Positions 23,910 to 32,796 of a stretch of DNA of 64,000 bases are shown piece by piece. The stretch is taken from positions 38,054 to 102,053 of the forward strand of contig NZ_VTOW01000008.1 of NCBI RefSeq assembly GCF_012184425.1. Reading direction: 5' to 3'. The DNA comes from Candidatus Manganitrophus noduliformans. Its GTDB lineage: Bacteria > Nitrospirota > Nitrospiria > SBBL01 > Manganitrophaceae. The notes beneath the pieces were generated by a model. The model was not told the DNA's origin. It was given only the letters and a program-made list of their open reading frames with translations, and did no database searches. Position 1 is the stretch's first letter. Each line of letters opens with the position of its first letter. Position numbers and translations under genes: made by a program.

Positions 23910-25486
23910 GCAAGAGGCAACCCCGCGCGCTGATGGTTCAGGGGACCGGGTCGAATGTCGGGAAGAGCATTCTGACGACGGCGCTCTGCCGGATTTTTCT
24001 GGAAGATGGTTTCCGGGTGGCGCCGTTTAAGGCGCAGAACATGGCGCTCAACGCCTATGCGACGCGTGACGGCCTGGAGATGAGCCGCGCCCAGGCGCTG
24101 CAGGCGGCGGCCTGCCGGCTCGACCCGGATGTCCGAATGAACCCAATTCTGATTAAGCCGACGACCGAGCGCCAATCGCAGTTGGTGGTGATGGGAAAGG
24201 CGATGCCGCTGATGACCTGGAGCGAGTATAACGAATTGAAGCCGACGCTCCGGCCGGTGGTTCAGGAGGCGTACCGCTCGCTCGCGGAGGGGGTCGATCT
24301 CATCGTTCTGGAAGGGGCGGGAAGTCCGGCGGAGATTAACCTGATGGCGCACGACATCGTCAACATGGCCGCGGCGGAGATGGCCGACGCCTCCGTCCTC
24401 TTGGTCGGCGACATCGATGCCGGCGGGGTCTTCGCTTCCCTCGTCGGAACCGTGGCGCTTCTGCCTCCCCATCAGGCGGCGCGGATCAAGGGATTTGTCC
24501 TCAACAAGTTTCGCGGAGATCGCGCGATCCTGGCCCCCGGCTTAGATCAGATTCGAGCGATCACCGGCAGGCCGGTGGTGGGGGTGGTTCCTTATCTGGA
24601 GCGGCTTCTCCTTCCGGAAGAAGATTCGGTTGACTTCAAGAGCGGCCGGATGCCCCGATTCAAAAAAAAGGGGGCGGCGGAGGTCTTATGCCGGATCGCC
24701 GTGATCGATCTTCCGAAGGTGAGCAACTTCACCGACCTCGATCCGTTTTGTGTGGAACCCGATGTCGAGATGATGATCCTCCGTCCGGGTGAGGCGCTGG
24801 AGAAGGAGGGACGGCCCCCTGATGTCGTGATTCTTCCCGGATCGAAGAATGTCGCCGAGGACCTGCATCTGCTGCGGCAACATCACTTCGATCGGGCGCT
24901 CCGGGAGTTTGTCTCCGGAGGGGGGGAGGTGGTCGGCCTTTGCGGGGGACTCCAGATGTTGGGAGAGCGAATTGAAGACCCGCATCAGATTGAGGGGAAC
25001 CGGACGCCGGTCCTTGGGCTCGGCCTTCTTCCGATCAGAACCGTCTTGGAACGGGAGAAAGTCTTGCGGCTCGTGGCGGCCCGCCACCTGATCAGCGGTT
25101 TGGAATTGCGCGGATACGAGATCCATCATGGCAGGACGGAAGCAGCCGCCTGCCATCCGTCGTTCGTGCAGATCTCCGGCGGCATCGGAAGAAGCACCCC
25201 TCGGGGGCCGATGCAGCTCGGTTGGATGAATGAAACGGGCCATGTTTGGGGGACCTATCTTCACGGTCTCTTCGACGACGATCCCTTCCGCCGATGGTTC
25301 ATCGACCGGGTGAGGGAGCGGAAGGGACTGCCGCCGCTGAAGGAGATCCAGGCGACCTATGACATCGAAGCGATGATTCAGCGACTTGCGGAGGTCGTCC
25401 GGAAGGAGCTCGATATGCCGGCTGTCTATGACCTTCTGGGAATGGTTGGAGGTGGCAACGGAAACCATCGAATGGCGGGTCTCTGA
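23906..25486 (+). CDS. cbiP: Cobyric acid synthase
   Basis: This 526-residue glutamine-dependent amidotransferase adds four amide groups to adenosylcobyrinate a,c-diamide. The N-terminal half is a dethiobiotin-synthetase-type ATPase (QGTGSNVGKSILTTALCRIF, FKAQNMALNAY). The C-terminal half is a class I glutaminase with C346 in GLCGGLQMLG and a histidine in GTYLHGLFDD. The last 14 residues come from one copy of a 41-base repeat and extend the protein beyond the family's usual end. The ATG overlaps the pduX stop. Confidence 0.94.
   Translation: MSKRQPRALMVQGTGSNVGKSILTTALCRIFLEDGFRVAPFKAQNMALNAYATRDGLEMSRAQALQAAACRLDPDVRMNPILIKPTTERQSQLVVMGKAMPLMTWSEYNELKPTLRPVVQEAYRSLAEGVDLIVLEGAGSPAEINLMAHDIVNMAAAEMADASVLLVGDIDAGGVFASLVGTVALLPPHQAARIKGFVLNKFRGDRAILAPGLDQIRAITGRPVVGVVPYLERLLLPEEDSVDFKSGRMPRFKKKGAAEVLCRIAVIDLPKVSNFTDLDPFCVEPDVEMMILRPGEALEKEGRPPDVVILPGSKNVAEDLHLLRQHHFDRALREFVSGGGEVVGLCGGLQMLGERIEDPHQIEGNRTPVLGLGLLPIRTVLEREKVLRLVAARHLISGLELRGYEIHHGRTEAAACHPSFVQISGGIGRSTPRGPMQLGWMNETGHVWGTYLHGLFDDDPFRRWFIDRVRERKGLPPLKEIQATYDIEAMIQRLAEVVRKELDMPAVYDLLGMVGGGNGNHRMAGL
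25428..25468. repeat. 41-base direct repeat flanking cbiB, copy 1
   Basis: Matches 26448-26488 at 37 of 41 positions (core GGAATGGTTGGAGGT, then GCAACGGAAACCAT). It contains an inverted pair ATGGTT/AACCAT. It encodes the C-terminal tail of cobyric acid synthase. Confidence 0.85.
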
Positions 25487-25488
25487 CG

Positions 25489-26439
25489 GTGGAGGTCATC
25501 GGCGCAGTCGCGTTGGCGCTGCTTCTCGATCTCCTGCTGGGCGATCCGCGTTGGATGCCGCATCCGGTCCGGGGGATGGGGAGACTGATCGAGGCGGGGG
25601 AACAGACTCTGAGAAGGCGCTTCCCGGGTCATGAAAGGCTCGCCGGGGTCTTTCTTGCCGCGTCGATGGTCCTTGGGGTGTATGCGCTCGGCCGGGGATT
25701 GTCTTCCGCATCGGAGCAGATCGATCCGGCGCTGGGGGTCGTCGTGCAGGCGCTCTTGATCTATTTTTCTCTGGCGCCGCGGGATCTCGCCGTGCATGCG
25801 CTCCGGGTGCGGCGGGAACTGAGGGGGGGAAATCTGGAGGGGGCGAAGACAAAGGTGTCGATGATGGTGGGGCGGGATGTGGCGCAGCTTGATGAAAAGG
25901 GGGTGATCCGCGCGACGGTGGAAAGTGTCGCCGAGAACACGGTCGACGGGGTGACCGCGCCGCTCTTCTTCGCCTTTCTCGGCGGAGGGTCGGCGGCGAT
26001 CGCCTACCGGGCGGCCAACACCCTCGACTCGATGGTCGGCTACCGCCATGCCCCTTATACCGAGATCGGATGGGCCTCGGCCCGGTTCGACGATCTTCTT
26101 AACCTGCTGCCGGCGCGCCTCACCGCCTGGATGATGCCGCTGGCCGGAATTTTTCTCGGAGGGTCGATTCCCGGAGGCTACCGCGCGCTCCTCCGGGACG
26201 GGAGAAAACATGACAGCCCCAACTCCGGTCTTCCGGAGGCGGCGATGGCGGGGCTGCTCGGGGTCCGGCTGGGGGGGCCGCACTGGTACCGGGAAAGGCA
26301 TTACCCCTCTCCTTGGATCGGTTTCGATCGCCGCCCGATCGCTCCGGGGGATATCGTCAAAGCGATCGGGGTGATGGCGATAACGACGTTGATTCTGTTC
26401 CTTCTCTTTTCATGGATGAGGTGGACTGTTGCCGGATAA
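25489..26439 (+). CDS. cbiB: Adenosylcobinamide-phosphate synthase
   Basis: This 316-residue inner-membrane protein attaches aminopropanol phosphate to adenosylcobyric acid. Typical stretches are LLLDLLLGDPRWMPHPVRGMG at the N-terminus, ATVESVAENTVDGVTAPLFF, RAANTLDSMVGY and the C-terminal GGPHWYRERHYP. Several membrane helices are evident. It starts with GTG two bases after the cbiP stop. The gene lies between two copies of a 41-base repeat. Confidence 0.94.
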   Translation: MEVIGAVALALLLDLLLGDPRWMPHPVRGMGRLIEAGEQTLRRRFPGHERLAGVFLAASMVLGVYALGRGLSSASEQIDPALGVVVQALLIYFSLAPRDLAVHALRVRRELRGGNLEGAKTKVSMMVGRDVAQLDEKGVIRATVESVAENTVDGVTAPLFFAFLGGGSAAIAYRAANTLDSMVGYRHAPYTEIGWASARFDDLLNLLPARLTAWMMPLAGIFLGGSIPGGYRALLRDGRKHDSPNSGLPEAAMAGLLGVRLGGPHWYRERHYPSPWIGFDRRPIAPGDIVKAIGVMAITTLILFLLFSWMRWTVAG

Positions 26440-27139
26440 AACCGACCATGACCTCGGGGGAATGGTTGGAGGTAGCAACGGAAACCATGCCTTCCCCGAC
26501 CCGCTGAAGCAGGGGGTCTACGAGGCGATTTACCGGCGGAGGGATATCCGGCGGTTTTTGCCCGATCCGATTCCGGAGGAAATCCTTCTCCGTATTCTGA
26601 ACGCGGGCCATCAGGCCGGTTCGGTCGGGCTGATGCAGCCGTGGAACTTTGTCGTGATTCAGGACCGGTCGATCAAGGCGAAGATCAAGTCGATTTTTTT
26701 GGAGTGCAACCGGGCGGCGGCGGAAGTCTATGCAGGGGAGCGGCGGGCGATGTACGACGGTCTGAAGCTGGAGGGGCTTGCGGAGGCGCCGATCAATCTC
26801 TGCGTGACGTGCGATCCGATCCGGAAGGGGCCGGCGGTGCTCGGCCGCCGCACGATGCCGGAGACGGCGCTTTATTCGACCGTCTGCGCGATCCAGAACC
26901 TCTGGCTCGCCGCGCGGGCCGAGGGAATCGGGATGGGGTGGGTCAGCATTCTCGACCCGAAAGAGGTGAAAGCCGCTCTTTCGATTCCCGATCCGATCGT
27001 TCTGGTCGCCTATCTCTGTTTGGGGTATGTCGAGTCGTTTCCCGAAATCCCGGTGCTGGAAAAGATCGGATGGGAGAAGCGGTTTCCGTTGGAGAAGGTC
27101 CTTTACTGGAACTATTGGGGAGGCTCGCAAGGGGAATGA
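26429..27139 (+). CDS. bluB: 5,6-dimethylbenzimidazole synthase
   Basis: This flavin enzyme of the nitroreductase fold cuts FMNH2 with O2 to form dimethylbenzimidazole, the lower ligand of cobalamin. Family features include YRRRDIRRFLPDPIPEEIL, GSVGLMQPWNFVVI, RRTMPETALYSTVCAIQNL, GIGMGWVSIL and LCLGYVESFPE. The TTG at 26429 has a well-spaced GAGG site; the ATG at 26462 has none, so TTG is preferred. The first 20 residues come from the 41-base repeat. An oxygen-requiring enzyme inside an anaerobic-type pathway implies access to oxygen. Confidence 0.9.
   Translation: MPDKTDHDLGGMVGGSNGNHAFPDPLKQGVYEAIYRRRDIRRFLPDPIPEEILLRILNAGHQAGSVGLMQPWNFVVIQDRSIKAKIKSIFLECNRAAAEVYAGERRAMYDGLKLEGLAEAPINLCVTCDPIRKGPAVLGRRTMPETALYSTVCAIQNLWLAARAEGIGMGWVSILDPKEVKAALSIPDPIVLVAYLCLGYVESFPEIPVLEKIGWEKRFPLEKVLYWNYWGGSQGE
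26448..26488. repeat. 41-base direct repeat flanking cbiB, copy 2
   Basis: Second copy, exactly 1,020 bases after the first. It falls at the start of bluB and is read in the same frame as in cbiP (GMVGGSNGNH here, GMVGGGNGNH there). Confidence 0.85.
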
Positions 27140-27990
27140 TGACGCAGGAGATTTTGCTTCTGATCGGACATGGAAGCCGGGACGTGGAAGGGAACGAAGA
27201 GTTCCTGGAGATGGTCCGGCAGCTCAAGGAGAAGAATCCTCGACAACGGATCGATGCCGCTTTTGTGGAACTCGCCGAGCCCGGCATCAAAACGGCGCTC
27301 GACCGCTACGCTGATCCCGCACCGAAAACGGTCTGGATCATGCCGATCCTGTTTTTTGCCGCCGGGCATTCCAAGGTCGAGATCCCCGAGATCGTCAATG
27401 AAGCCCGGCGCCGGCTTCCTCATGTCACGTTTCACTATGGCGCCCCGCTCGGAATTCATCCGATCCTGCTCGATATCGTCCACGAGCGGGTCGTTGCCGC
27501 GGAGCGGACGGCTTCCCTCTTCCCTAATGGCCTCGGATCAGGAGCGGCCACCCGAGAGGAGACGGCTATCCTGCTGATCGGCCGGGGCAGCTCCGACCCC
27601 GACGCCAACGGCGACCTGCACAAGATCGCGCGGCTTTATTGGGAGCGGTATCCCTATGGTTGGGTGGAGAGCTGCTTCATCGGGGTGACGCATCCCGATC
27701 TTCCCACCGGCTTGAAACGCTGCATCCGGTTGGGAGCGAAGCGGATCATCGCTATTCCTTATTTTATCTTCACGGGCGTTTTGATCAAGCGGATTCACTG
27801 GATCATTTCAGAAGAGCAAGCGAGTCGTCCCGAGGTGGAGATGGTTGCCGGCGATTACTTGGGCCGGCACCCTGCCCTGCTGACCCTGATTGAGGAGCGC
27901 TTCGAGGCGATTCGGAAAGGACCGGTCTTGATGAATTGCGATCTTTGCAAATATCGAGTCCATGATCTGGTCACGCAAACCGATTCTTAG
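27136..27990 (+). CDS. cbiX: Sirohydrochlorin cobaltochelatase CbiX, two-domain form
   Basis: This 284-residue protein has two CbiX-type domains. It inserts Co2+ into sirohydrochlorin, the entry step of the anaerobic pathway. The first domain holds both metal histidines (H12 in LLIGHGSRD and H78 in FFAAGHSK). The second reads LLIGRGSSD and FIFTGVLIK, so its histidines are lost and only the first half looks catalytic. The tail MNCDLCKYRV offers a CxxC pair. The ATG overlaps the bluB stop; an ATG three bases later is equally possible. Confidence 0.9.
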   Translation: MMTQEILLLIGHGSRDVEGNEEFLEMVRQLKEKNPRQRIDAAFVELAEPGIKTALDRYADPAPKTVWIMPILFFAAGHSKVEIPEIVNEARRRLPHVTFHYGAPLGIHPILLDIVHERVVAAERTASLFPNGLGSGAATREETAILLIGRGSSDPDANGDLHKIARLYWERYPYGWVESCFIGVTHPDLPTGLKRCIRLGAKRIIAIPYFIFTGVLIKRIHWIISEEQASRPEVEMVAGDYLGRHPALLTLIEERFEAIRKGPVLMNCDLCKYRVHDLVTQTDS

Positions 27991-28004
27991 GGGAGGAATC
28001 ACTG

Positions 28005-28625
28005 ATGTTTCCGAAAATCATCGACCCGGAAAAAATCGAGGAGGAGAGTTTCCGAATCATCGAGGCGGAGGTCGGACCGCACGCATTCTCCGATCTGGAA
28101 TTCCAAATCGCTCGAAGGGTTGTCCATGCGACAGCCGACTTTGAGTTTATAAAGACGCTCCGTTTCCATCCGGATGCGATCACCAGCGGGATGGATGCGT
28201 TGCGAAGCGGCGCGTCGATTGTCGCCGATGTGGAGATGATCCAATCGGGAATCAGCAAAGTCGGGCTCAAACCGTTCGGAGGGGCCGTGCATTGCTATAT
28301 TTCCGATGAGGACGTTATCGCTTCGGCCAAATCGCTTGGGATCACGCGGGCGATCTGTTCGATGAGGAAGGCGGCGAAAACCGATGCCGCCATTTACGCC
28401 GTCGGAAATGCCCCCACCGCGCTTTTTGAGCTGATCCGTCTTGTGCAGGAGGGAGTAATCTCCCCTGCACTGATCGTCGGGGTTCCGGTCGGGTTCGTTT
28501 CTGCCGTCGAATCGAAGGAGGCGCTGCTTGGGCTTAAAACACCCTTCATGACGGCCTTGGGAAGAAAGGGGGGAACACCGGTGGCCGTGGCCATCGTCAA
28601 CGCCCTGCTGCGATTAGCTCGGTGA
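28005..28625 (+). CDS. cbiC: Cobalt-precorrin-8 methylmutase
   Basis: This 206-residue enzyme moves the C-11 methyl group to C-12, giving cobyrinate. RRVVHATADFEF carries the conserved catalytic histidine, and ITSGMDALRSGASIVADVEM and GTPVAVAIVNALL are family stretches. GGGGAGG lies upstream of the ATG. Its stop overlaps the GTG start of cbiD. Confidence 0.94.
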   Translation: MFPKIIDPEKIEEESFRIIEAEVGPHAFSDLEFQIARRVVHATADFEFIKTLRFHPDAITSGMDALRSGASIVADVEMIQSGISKVGLKPFGGAVHCYISDEDVIASAKSLGITRAICSMRKAAKTDAAIYAVGNAPTALFELIRLVQEGVISPALIVGVPVGFVSAVESKEALLGLKTPFMTALGRKGGTPVAVAIVNALLRLAR

Positions 28626-29713
28626 AGGAAGAAAAAAAAGGGAGCCGGACCGGCTATTCCACCGGGGCCTGCGCGACGGCGGCAACGAAGGGGGCGCTGC
28701 TTGCGCTGCTTCATCGGCAGCCGGTCGGCGAGGTTGAGATCACGCTCCCATTGGGACAGCCGGCGCGCTTCTCCATCGTTCAATGCGAGATCGGACCGAT
28801 AGAGGCGACCTGCGGCGTGATCAAAGATGCGGGAGATGACCCGGATGTAACCGACGGAGCGACGATCCGCGCGACCGTCTCCTTCATCGAGACGCCGGGA
28901 GCAGTCCTGCTGGAGGCGGGTGAAGGGGTCGGGCGGGTGACCCAGCCAGGTCTCGGACTCCCGGTCGGAGCGCCTGATATCACCCGTGTTCCCCGAAAGA
29001 TGATGACGGAAGTGGTGGAGGAACTTGCGGCGGCGCAGTTAAAAGTGAGCGGGGTGAAGGTCGTCCTCTCCGTCCCCGGCGGGGAGGAGATGGTGAAGAA
29101 GACGGAGCTGATCCGGCTCGGCGTCGTCGGCGGAATCGGGATCTTGGGGACCACCGGAATCGTCCGGCCTTATTCGACCGCCGCTTTCCGGGCCGGGATT
29201 GGGGTGGCGGTCGCCTCTGCAGCAGCCAGAGGATATCGGCATCTTGTTATCACGACCGGTGGGATGAGCGAGAAATTCGCCCGCCGCACGATCGATCTTC
29301 CGGAAGGGGCCTTTATCCAGATGGGCGACTTCGTCGGCTATGCCCTCGATCAATGCGCGAAGCGGCAGATTGAGCGGGTCACGATTTCCGGGATGATCGG
29401 GAAGCTTTCGAAAATGGCGAAGGGGAAGATGATGACGCATGCCGCCGGCTCCGATGTCGATACGCTATTTCTCTCGCACATTGCCGGGGAGTGCGGCGCG
29501 CAGGCCGAGGTCCTTGCAGCAGTCAAAGGCGCCAACACGGCGCGGCAGGTGGCGGAAATCGTCCAGGCAGAGGGGATTGCCTCTTTCTTCGATCGGCTGG
29601 CCCAAAAGGTCTGCGACGCGGGTGGCCGCCATGTAAAGGGAGCATTGGTGATTGAATGTCTTCTCACCGATTTTGAGGGGAATGTCATTGGAAAAGGAAG
29701 CACCGGAAGATAA
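28622..29713 (+). CDS. cbiD: Cobalt-precorrin-5B C1-methyltransferase
   Basis: This 363-residue enzyme methylates C-1 of the corrin ring in the oxygen-independent route. Its presence, with cbiG, marks that route. GYSTGACATAATKGAL opens the protein, and GVGRVTQPGLGLPVG, GTTGIVRPYS and MTHAAGSDVD are typical. GTG start overlapping the cbiC stop. Full length. Confidence 0.95.
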   Translation: MKEEKKGSRTGYSTGACATAATKGALLALLHRQPVGEVEITLPLGQPARFSIVQCEIGPIEATCGVIKDAGDDPDVTDGATIRATVSFIETPGAVLLEAGEGVGRVTQPGLGLPVGAPDITRVPRKMMTEVVEELAAAQLKVSGVKVVLSVPGGEEMVKKTELIRLGVVGGIGILGTTGIVRPYSTAAFRAGIGVAVASAAARGYRHLVITTGGMSEKFARRTIDLPEGAFIQMGDFVGYALDQCAKRQIERVTISGMIGKLSKMAKGKMMTHAAGSDVDTLFLSHIAGECGAQAEVLAAVKGANTARQVAEIVQAEGIASFFDRLAQKVCDAGGRHVKGALVIECLLTDFEGNVIGKGSTGR

Positions 29714-30962
29714 AGTCGCCGTGATCGGGATGGAGGGGGAGGGTCTCGACCATCTGACTCTGGAGAGTCAACGACGGATCGCCGCCGCCGATCTGCTGAT
29801 GGGAGGGGAGCGGCATCTCGCCCGGTTGCCCGGTTCTTCGGCGGAGCGGATCGTCATCGGATCGAATCTGAAGGAGATCGCCGAGCGGGCCTTATCGGGG
29901 CTGAAAGAGGGGAAGCGGGTGGTGGTCCTCGCTTCGGGCGATCCCCTCTTCTACGGGATCGGCGCGTTTTTAATCAAGCGGATTGGAAAAGAGCGGGTGG
30001 AGGTGATTCCCGCGGTCAGCGCCATGCAGCTCGCCTTCGCGCGGGTGAAGGAGCCGTGGCAGGAGGCGGCGCTGGTCAGTCTTCATGCGAAGCCGATCGA
30101 AAATCTCCTTCCCGCCCTGGAGGAGAAAGGGCTGATCGGGCTCTTCACCGACGAGACCAACACCCCCGATGCGATCGCCCGTTTTCTCCTGGAGCGGGGC
30201 GAGGCCGGTTGGGCCGGGTGGGTCTGCGAAAATTTGGGCGGGATAGAAGAGCGGGTCGGCGCGATGACGCTCGAAGAGATGGCCCGAGGGAGGTTCGCTC
30301 TCCTCAATGTGGTGATCTTGAAGCGGGAGAAGCCGACCGATGCTGCAGGGGCCGACCGGCCGGTCCGGTGGGAGGGGGCCTTTGGTATTCCCGACGATCT
30401 CTTCGTCTACCGAAGGCCCAAAGCGGGGCTGATCACGAAGAAAGAGATCCGCGTGATGAGTCTCGCCGAGATGGGGCTTCGGCGCAACGGCATCACGTGG
30501 GACATCGGCGCCGGTTCCGGATCGGTTTCGATCGAGCTGGCCCGTCTCTGCCCGGAGGGAGCGGTCTTTGCCATCGAGAAGAACCGGGAGGATTTCGAGC
30601 TGATCGATCGGAACATGCGCCGGTTTGGAATTAAAAATATCACCGCGGTCTGCGAGCAGGCGCCGGCGGGGTTGGAGCACTTTCCAGATCCCGATGCGGT
30701 TTTCATTGGAGGATCGGGCGGAGAGATGGCGGAGATCCTCTCCCTCTGTACCGCGCGGCTTAAGCCCCGAGGGCGAATCGTAGCGAACCTGATCACGATG
30801 GAAAATCTCCACCACTTCAGTCACTTCTTTAAAGAGGTTCCGTGGGAGGTCACCTATACCCTGGTCCAGGTTTCCCGATCCAAACCGATCCTGGAGATGG
30901 TGCGGTACGAGGCGCTCAATCCGATTACCATCGCCGTCGCGAAAAGAAAAGGAGAAGGATGA
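29682..30962 (+). CDS. cbiET: CbiE-CbiT fusion: cobalt-precorrin-7 C5-methyltransferase and C15-methyltransferase/decarboxylase
   Basis: This 426-residue fusion is equivalent to CobL. Residues about 1-205 form a tetrapyrrole methylase (KVAVIGMEGEGLDHLTL, VVVLASGDPLFYGIG) for C-5. Residues about 235-420 form a class I methyltransferase (TKKEIRVMSLAEM, TWDIGAGSGSVSIELARL, FIGGSGGEM) for C-15 methylation with C-12 decarboxylation. It overlaps the end of cbiD. The start is uncertain: the ATG at 29682 has no well-spaced ribosome site, while the TTG at 29688 has GAGGGG seven bases before it. Confidence 0.93.
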   Translation: MSLEKEAPEDKVAVIGMEGEGLDHLTLESQRRIAAADLLMGGERHLARLPGSSAERIVIGSNLKEIAERALSGLKEGKRVVVLASGDPLFYGIGAFLIKRIGKERVEVIPAVSAMQLAFARVKEPWQEAALVSLHAKPIENLLPALEEKGLIGLFTDETNTPDAIARFLLERGEAGWAGWVCENLGGIEERVGAMTLEEMARGRFALLNVVILKREKPTDAAGADRPVRWEGAFGIPDDLFVYRRPKAGLITKKEIRVMSLAEMGLRRNGITWDIGAGSGSVSIELARLCPEGAVFAIEKNREDFELIDRNMRRFGIKNITAVCEQAPAGLEHFPDPDAVFIGGSGGEMAEILSLCTARLKPRGRIVANLITMENLHHFSHFFKEVPWEVTYTLVQVSRSKPILEMVRYEALNPITIAVAKRKGEG

Positions 30963-31675
30963 AGCTGGGAAGATTCTACGGCATCGGGGTTGGGCCGGGC
31001 GATCCGGAGCTGCTGACGATCAAAGCGCTCAATCGGCTCCGGTCGGTCGATGTGATCTGTTACCCCGCTTGCCGGCCGGGGGCGGGAAGCTATGCGCTCC
31101 GGATCGTGCAGGGACTTGTTGGAGAGCGGGCCGAACTCAAGGGGCTTCTCTTCCCGATGGAGCGGGAGATGGAACGATTGGTTCCGATCTGGAAAGAATC
31201 GGTCGCCGCGATTTACGGCGACCTCTCCGCCGGGCGGGAGGTCGCCTTCATCACCGAGGGAGATCCTTTCTTCTACAGCACCTTCGTCTACCTCTACGAT
31301 CTGATGCGGCAGCTTCATCCCGAGGTGGCGATCGAGGTGATTCCGGGGATCTCTTCGGTCATGGCCGCCTCGGTCCGGGCGGGGGTTCCGCTGGCGATGG
31401 CCGATGAGCGGATGGCGGTCCTCCCGGCGACCTATGAAGATGACTATCTCGAGGAGGCGCTTGATCGATTCGACACGGTGGTCTTCATCAAGGTCAGCAG
31501 CGTCCTTCCGAAACTGATCGCGCTGCTTGAACGGATGAAGCTGATCGACCGGGCGGTGATGGTCGAGCGCTGCGGAAGCGCCGAGGAGCGGCTGGTCTAC
31601 GACCTGAGCACTTTACGCGAAACGCGGTTGAATTATCTTTCACTGGTGATCGTGAGGAAGGGAGAATGCAGATGA
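30959..31675 (+). CDS. cbiL: Cobalt-factor II C20-methyltransferase
   Basis: This 238-residue SAM-dependent tetrapyrrole methylase has YGIGVGPGDPELLTIKAL at the N-terminus, EGDPFFYSTFVYLYDLM, and IEVIPGISSVMAASVRAGVP, which are typical of the C20 enzyme (CbiL/CobI). A GGAGAAGG site and overlap with the preceding stop fix the ATG at 30959, although the frame is open upstream. Confidence 0.93.
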   Translation: MKLGRFYGIGVGPGDPELLTIKALNRLRSVDVICYPACRPGAGSYALRIVQGLVGERAELKGLLFPMEREMERLVPIWKESVAAIYGDLSAGREVAFITEGDPFFYSTFVYLYDLMRQLHPEVAIEVIPGISSVMAASVRAGVPLAMADERMAVLPATYEDDYLEEALDRFDTVVFIKVSSVLPKLIALLERMKLIDRAVMVERCGSAEERLVYDLSTLRETRLNYLSLVIVRKGECR

Positions 31676-32796
31676 GCAAAGATCTGGCGATCGTCGCCAT
31701 CACCAAAGGGGGGATGGAGATCGCCCGTCGGCTTCGAGACCATTTCTCCGAGGCGGACTTCCTCATTTCGGAGAAGTTCGCCGCTGCGGCGGGAGAAGGG
31801 GTCATCCCACTGAAAGGACCTCTGAGCAAGAATGTCGGCGAGTTCTTTCATGCCTACGACAAAATCGTCTTCCTCGTCTCTCTGGGGGCGGTGGTCCGGC
31901 TGATCGCGCCGCATCTGAAGGACAAACATGTCGATCCGGCGGTTCTGGTCGTCGATGATCGGGCGCAGTTTGTGATCTCCGTCCTCTCGGGTCATGTCGG
32001 CGGAGCGAATGCCTTTACCGAAACGGTAGCCAAGGCGCTGGGGGCCGCGCCGGTGATCACGACGGCGTCGGACGTGGGGAAGACGATCCCGGTCGATATC
32101 CTCGGCTGGGAACTGGGATGGATCCTGGAAGGGGAGGAGCATGTCACCCGGGTTTCGGCCAGCGTGGTGAACGAGGAGCCGGTCGCCTTTCTTCAAGAGA
32201 CGGGAGAGAAGAGCTGGTGGACCCGGCCGACCCCGCTTCCCCCCAATATCGAATGTTTCACCTCTTTGGAGGCGCTGATGGCCCAGGAAATAGGGCGGCC
32301 ACCCGTGGCGAAGGAGGGATTTGGCAAGCGGTATGGGGCCTATCTGATCGTAACCGACCGAAGCCGGAGTTCCTTTCCGGGACAAATGCAGGACCGGACC
32401 GTCCTCTACCGTCCCAAGAGCCTCGATCTTGGGATGGGGTGCGACCGGGGGACGCCGATTGAAGAGATCGAAGAATTGATCGGGACGACGCTGGAGAAGA
32501 ATGGTCTCTCGATGGCGTCGGTCCGGGCGCTTGCCACGCTCGATCAGAAATCGGACGAGCCGGCCTTCCTTCAGCTCTGCGAGAAAAACGGCTGGAAGTT
32601 GGTAGCCTTTTCCAAGGAGGAATTGCAGCAGGTCGAGGGGATTCTGACCCCCTCCGCCGTGGTCGAGAAGTGGGTCGGCACGCCGAGTGTCTCGGAGGCC
32701 GCGGCGCTCAGATCGAGCGGCGCATCGGCGTTGTTGATCCCGAAGGTCAAAGCGAAGCGGGCCACACTCGCCGTGGCCCGTGTCGTCTTTTCATGA
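31672..32796 (+). CDS. cbiG: Cobalt-precorrin-5A hydrolase
   Basis: This 374-residue enzyme opens the delta-lactone and removes C-20 as acetaldehyde in the anaerobic path. VAITKGGMEIARRL, VSLGAVVRLIAPHLKDKHVD and VLSGHVGGANAFTE are typical of the N-terminal domain; LDLGMGCDRGTP and SEAAALRSSGA are in the C-terminal domain. The ATG at 31672 overlaps the cbiL stop and is better spaced from AAGGGAG than the ATG two codons earlier. Confidence 0.93.
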   Translation: MSKDLAIVAITKGGMEIARRLRDHFSEADFLISEKFAAAAGEGVIPLKGPLSKNVGEFFHAYDKIVFLVSLGAVVRLIAPHLKDKHVDPAVLVVDDRAQFVISVLSGHVGGANAFTETVAKALGAAPVITTASDVGKTIPVDILGWELGWILEGEEHVTRVSASVVNEEPVAFLQETGEKSWWTRPTPLPPNIECFTSLEALMAQEIGRPPVAKEGFGKRYGAYLIVTDRSRSSFPGQMQDRTVLYRPKSLDLGMGCDRGTPIEEIEELIGTTLEKNGLSMASVRALATLDQKSDEPAFLQLCEKNGWKLVAFSKEELQQVEGILTPSAVVEKWVGTPSVSEAAALRSSGASALLIPKVKAKRATLAVARVVFS

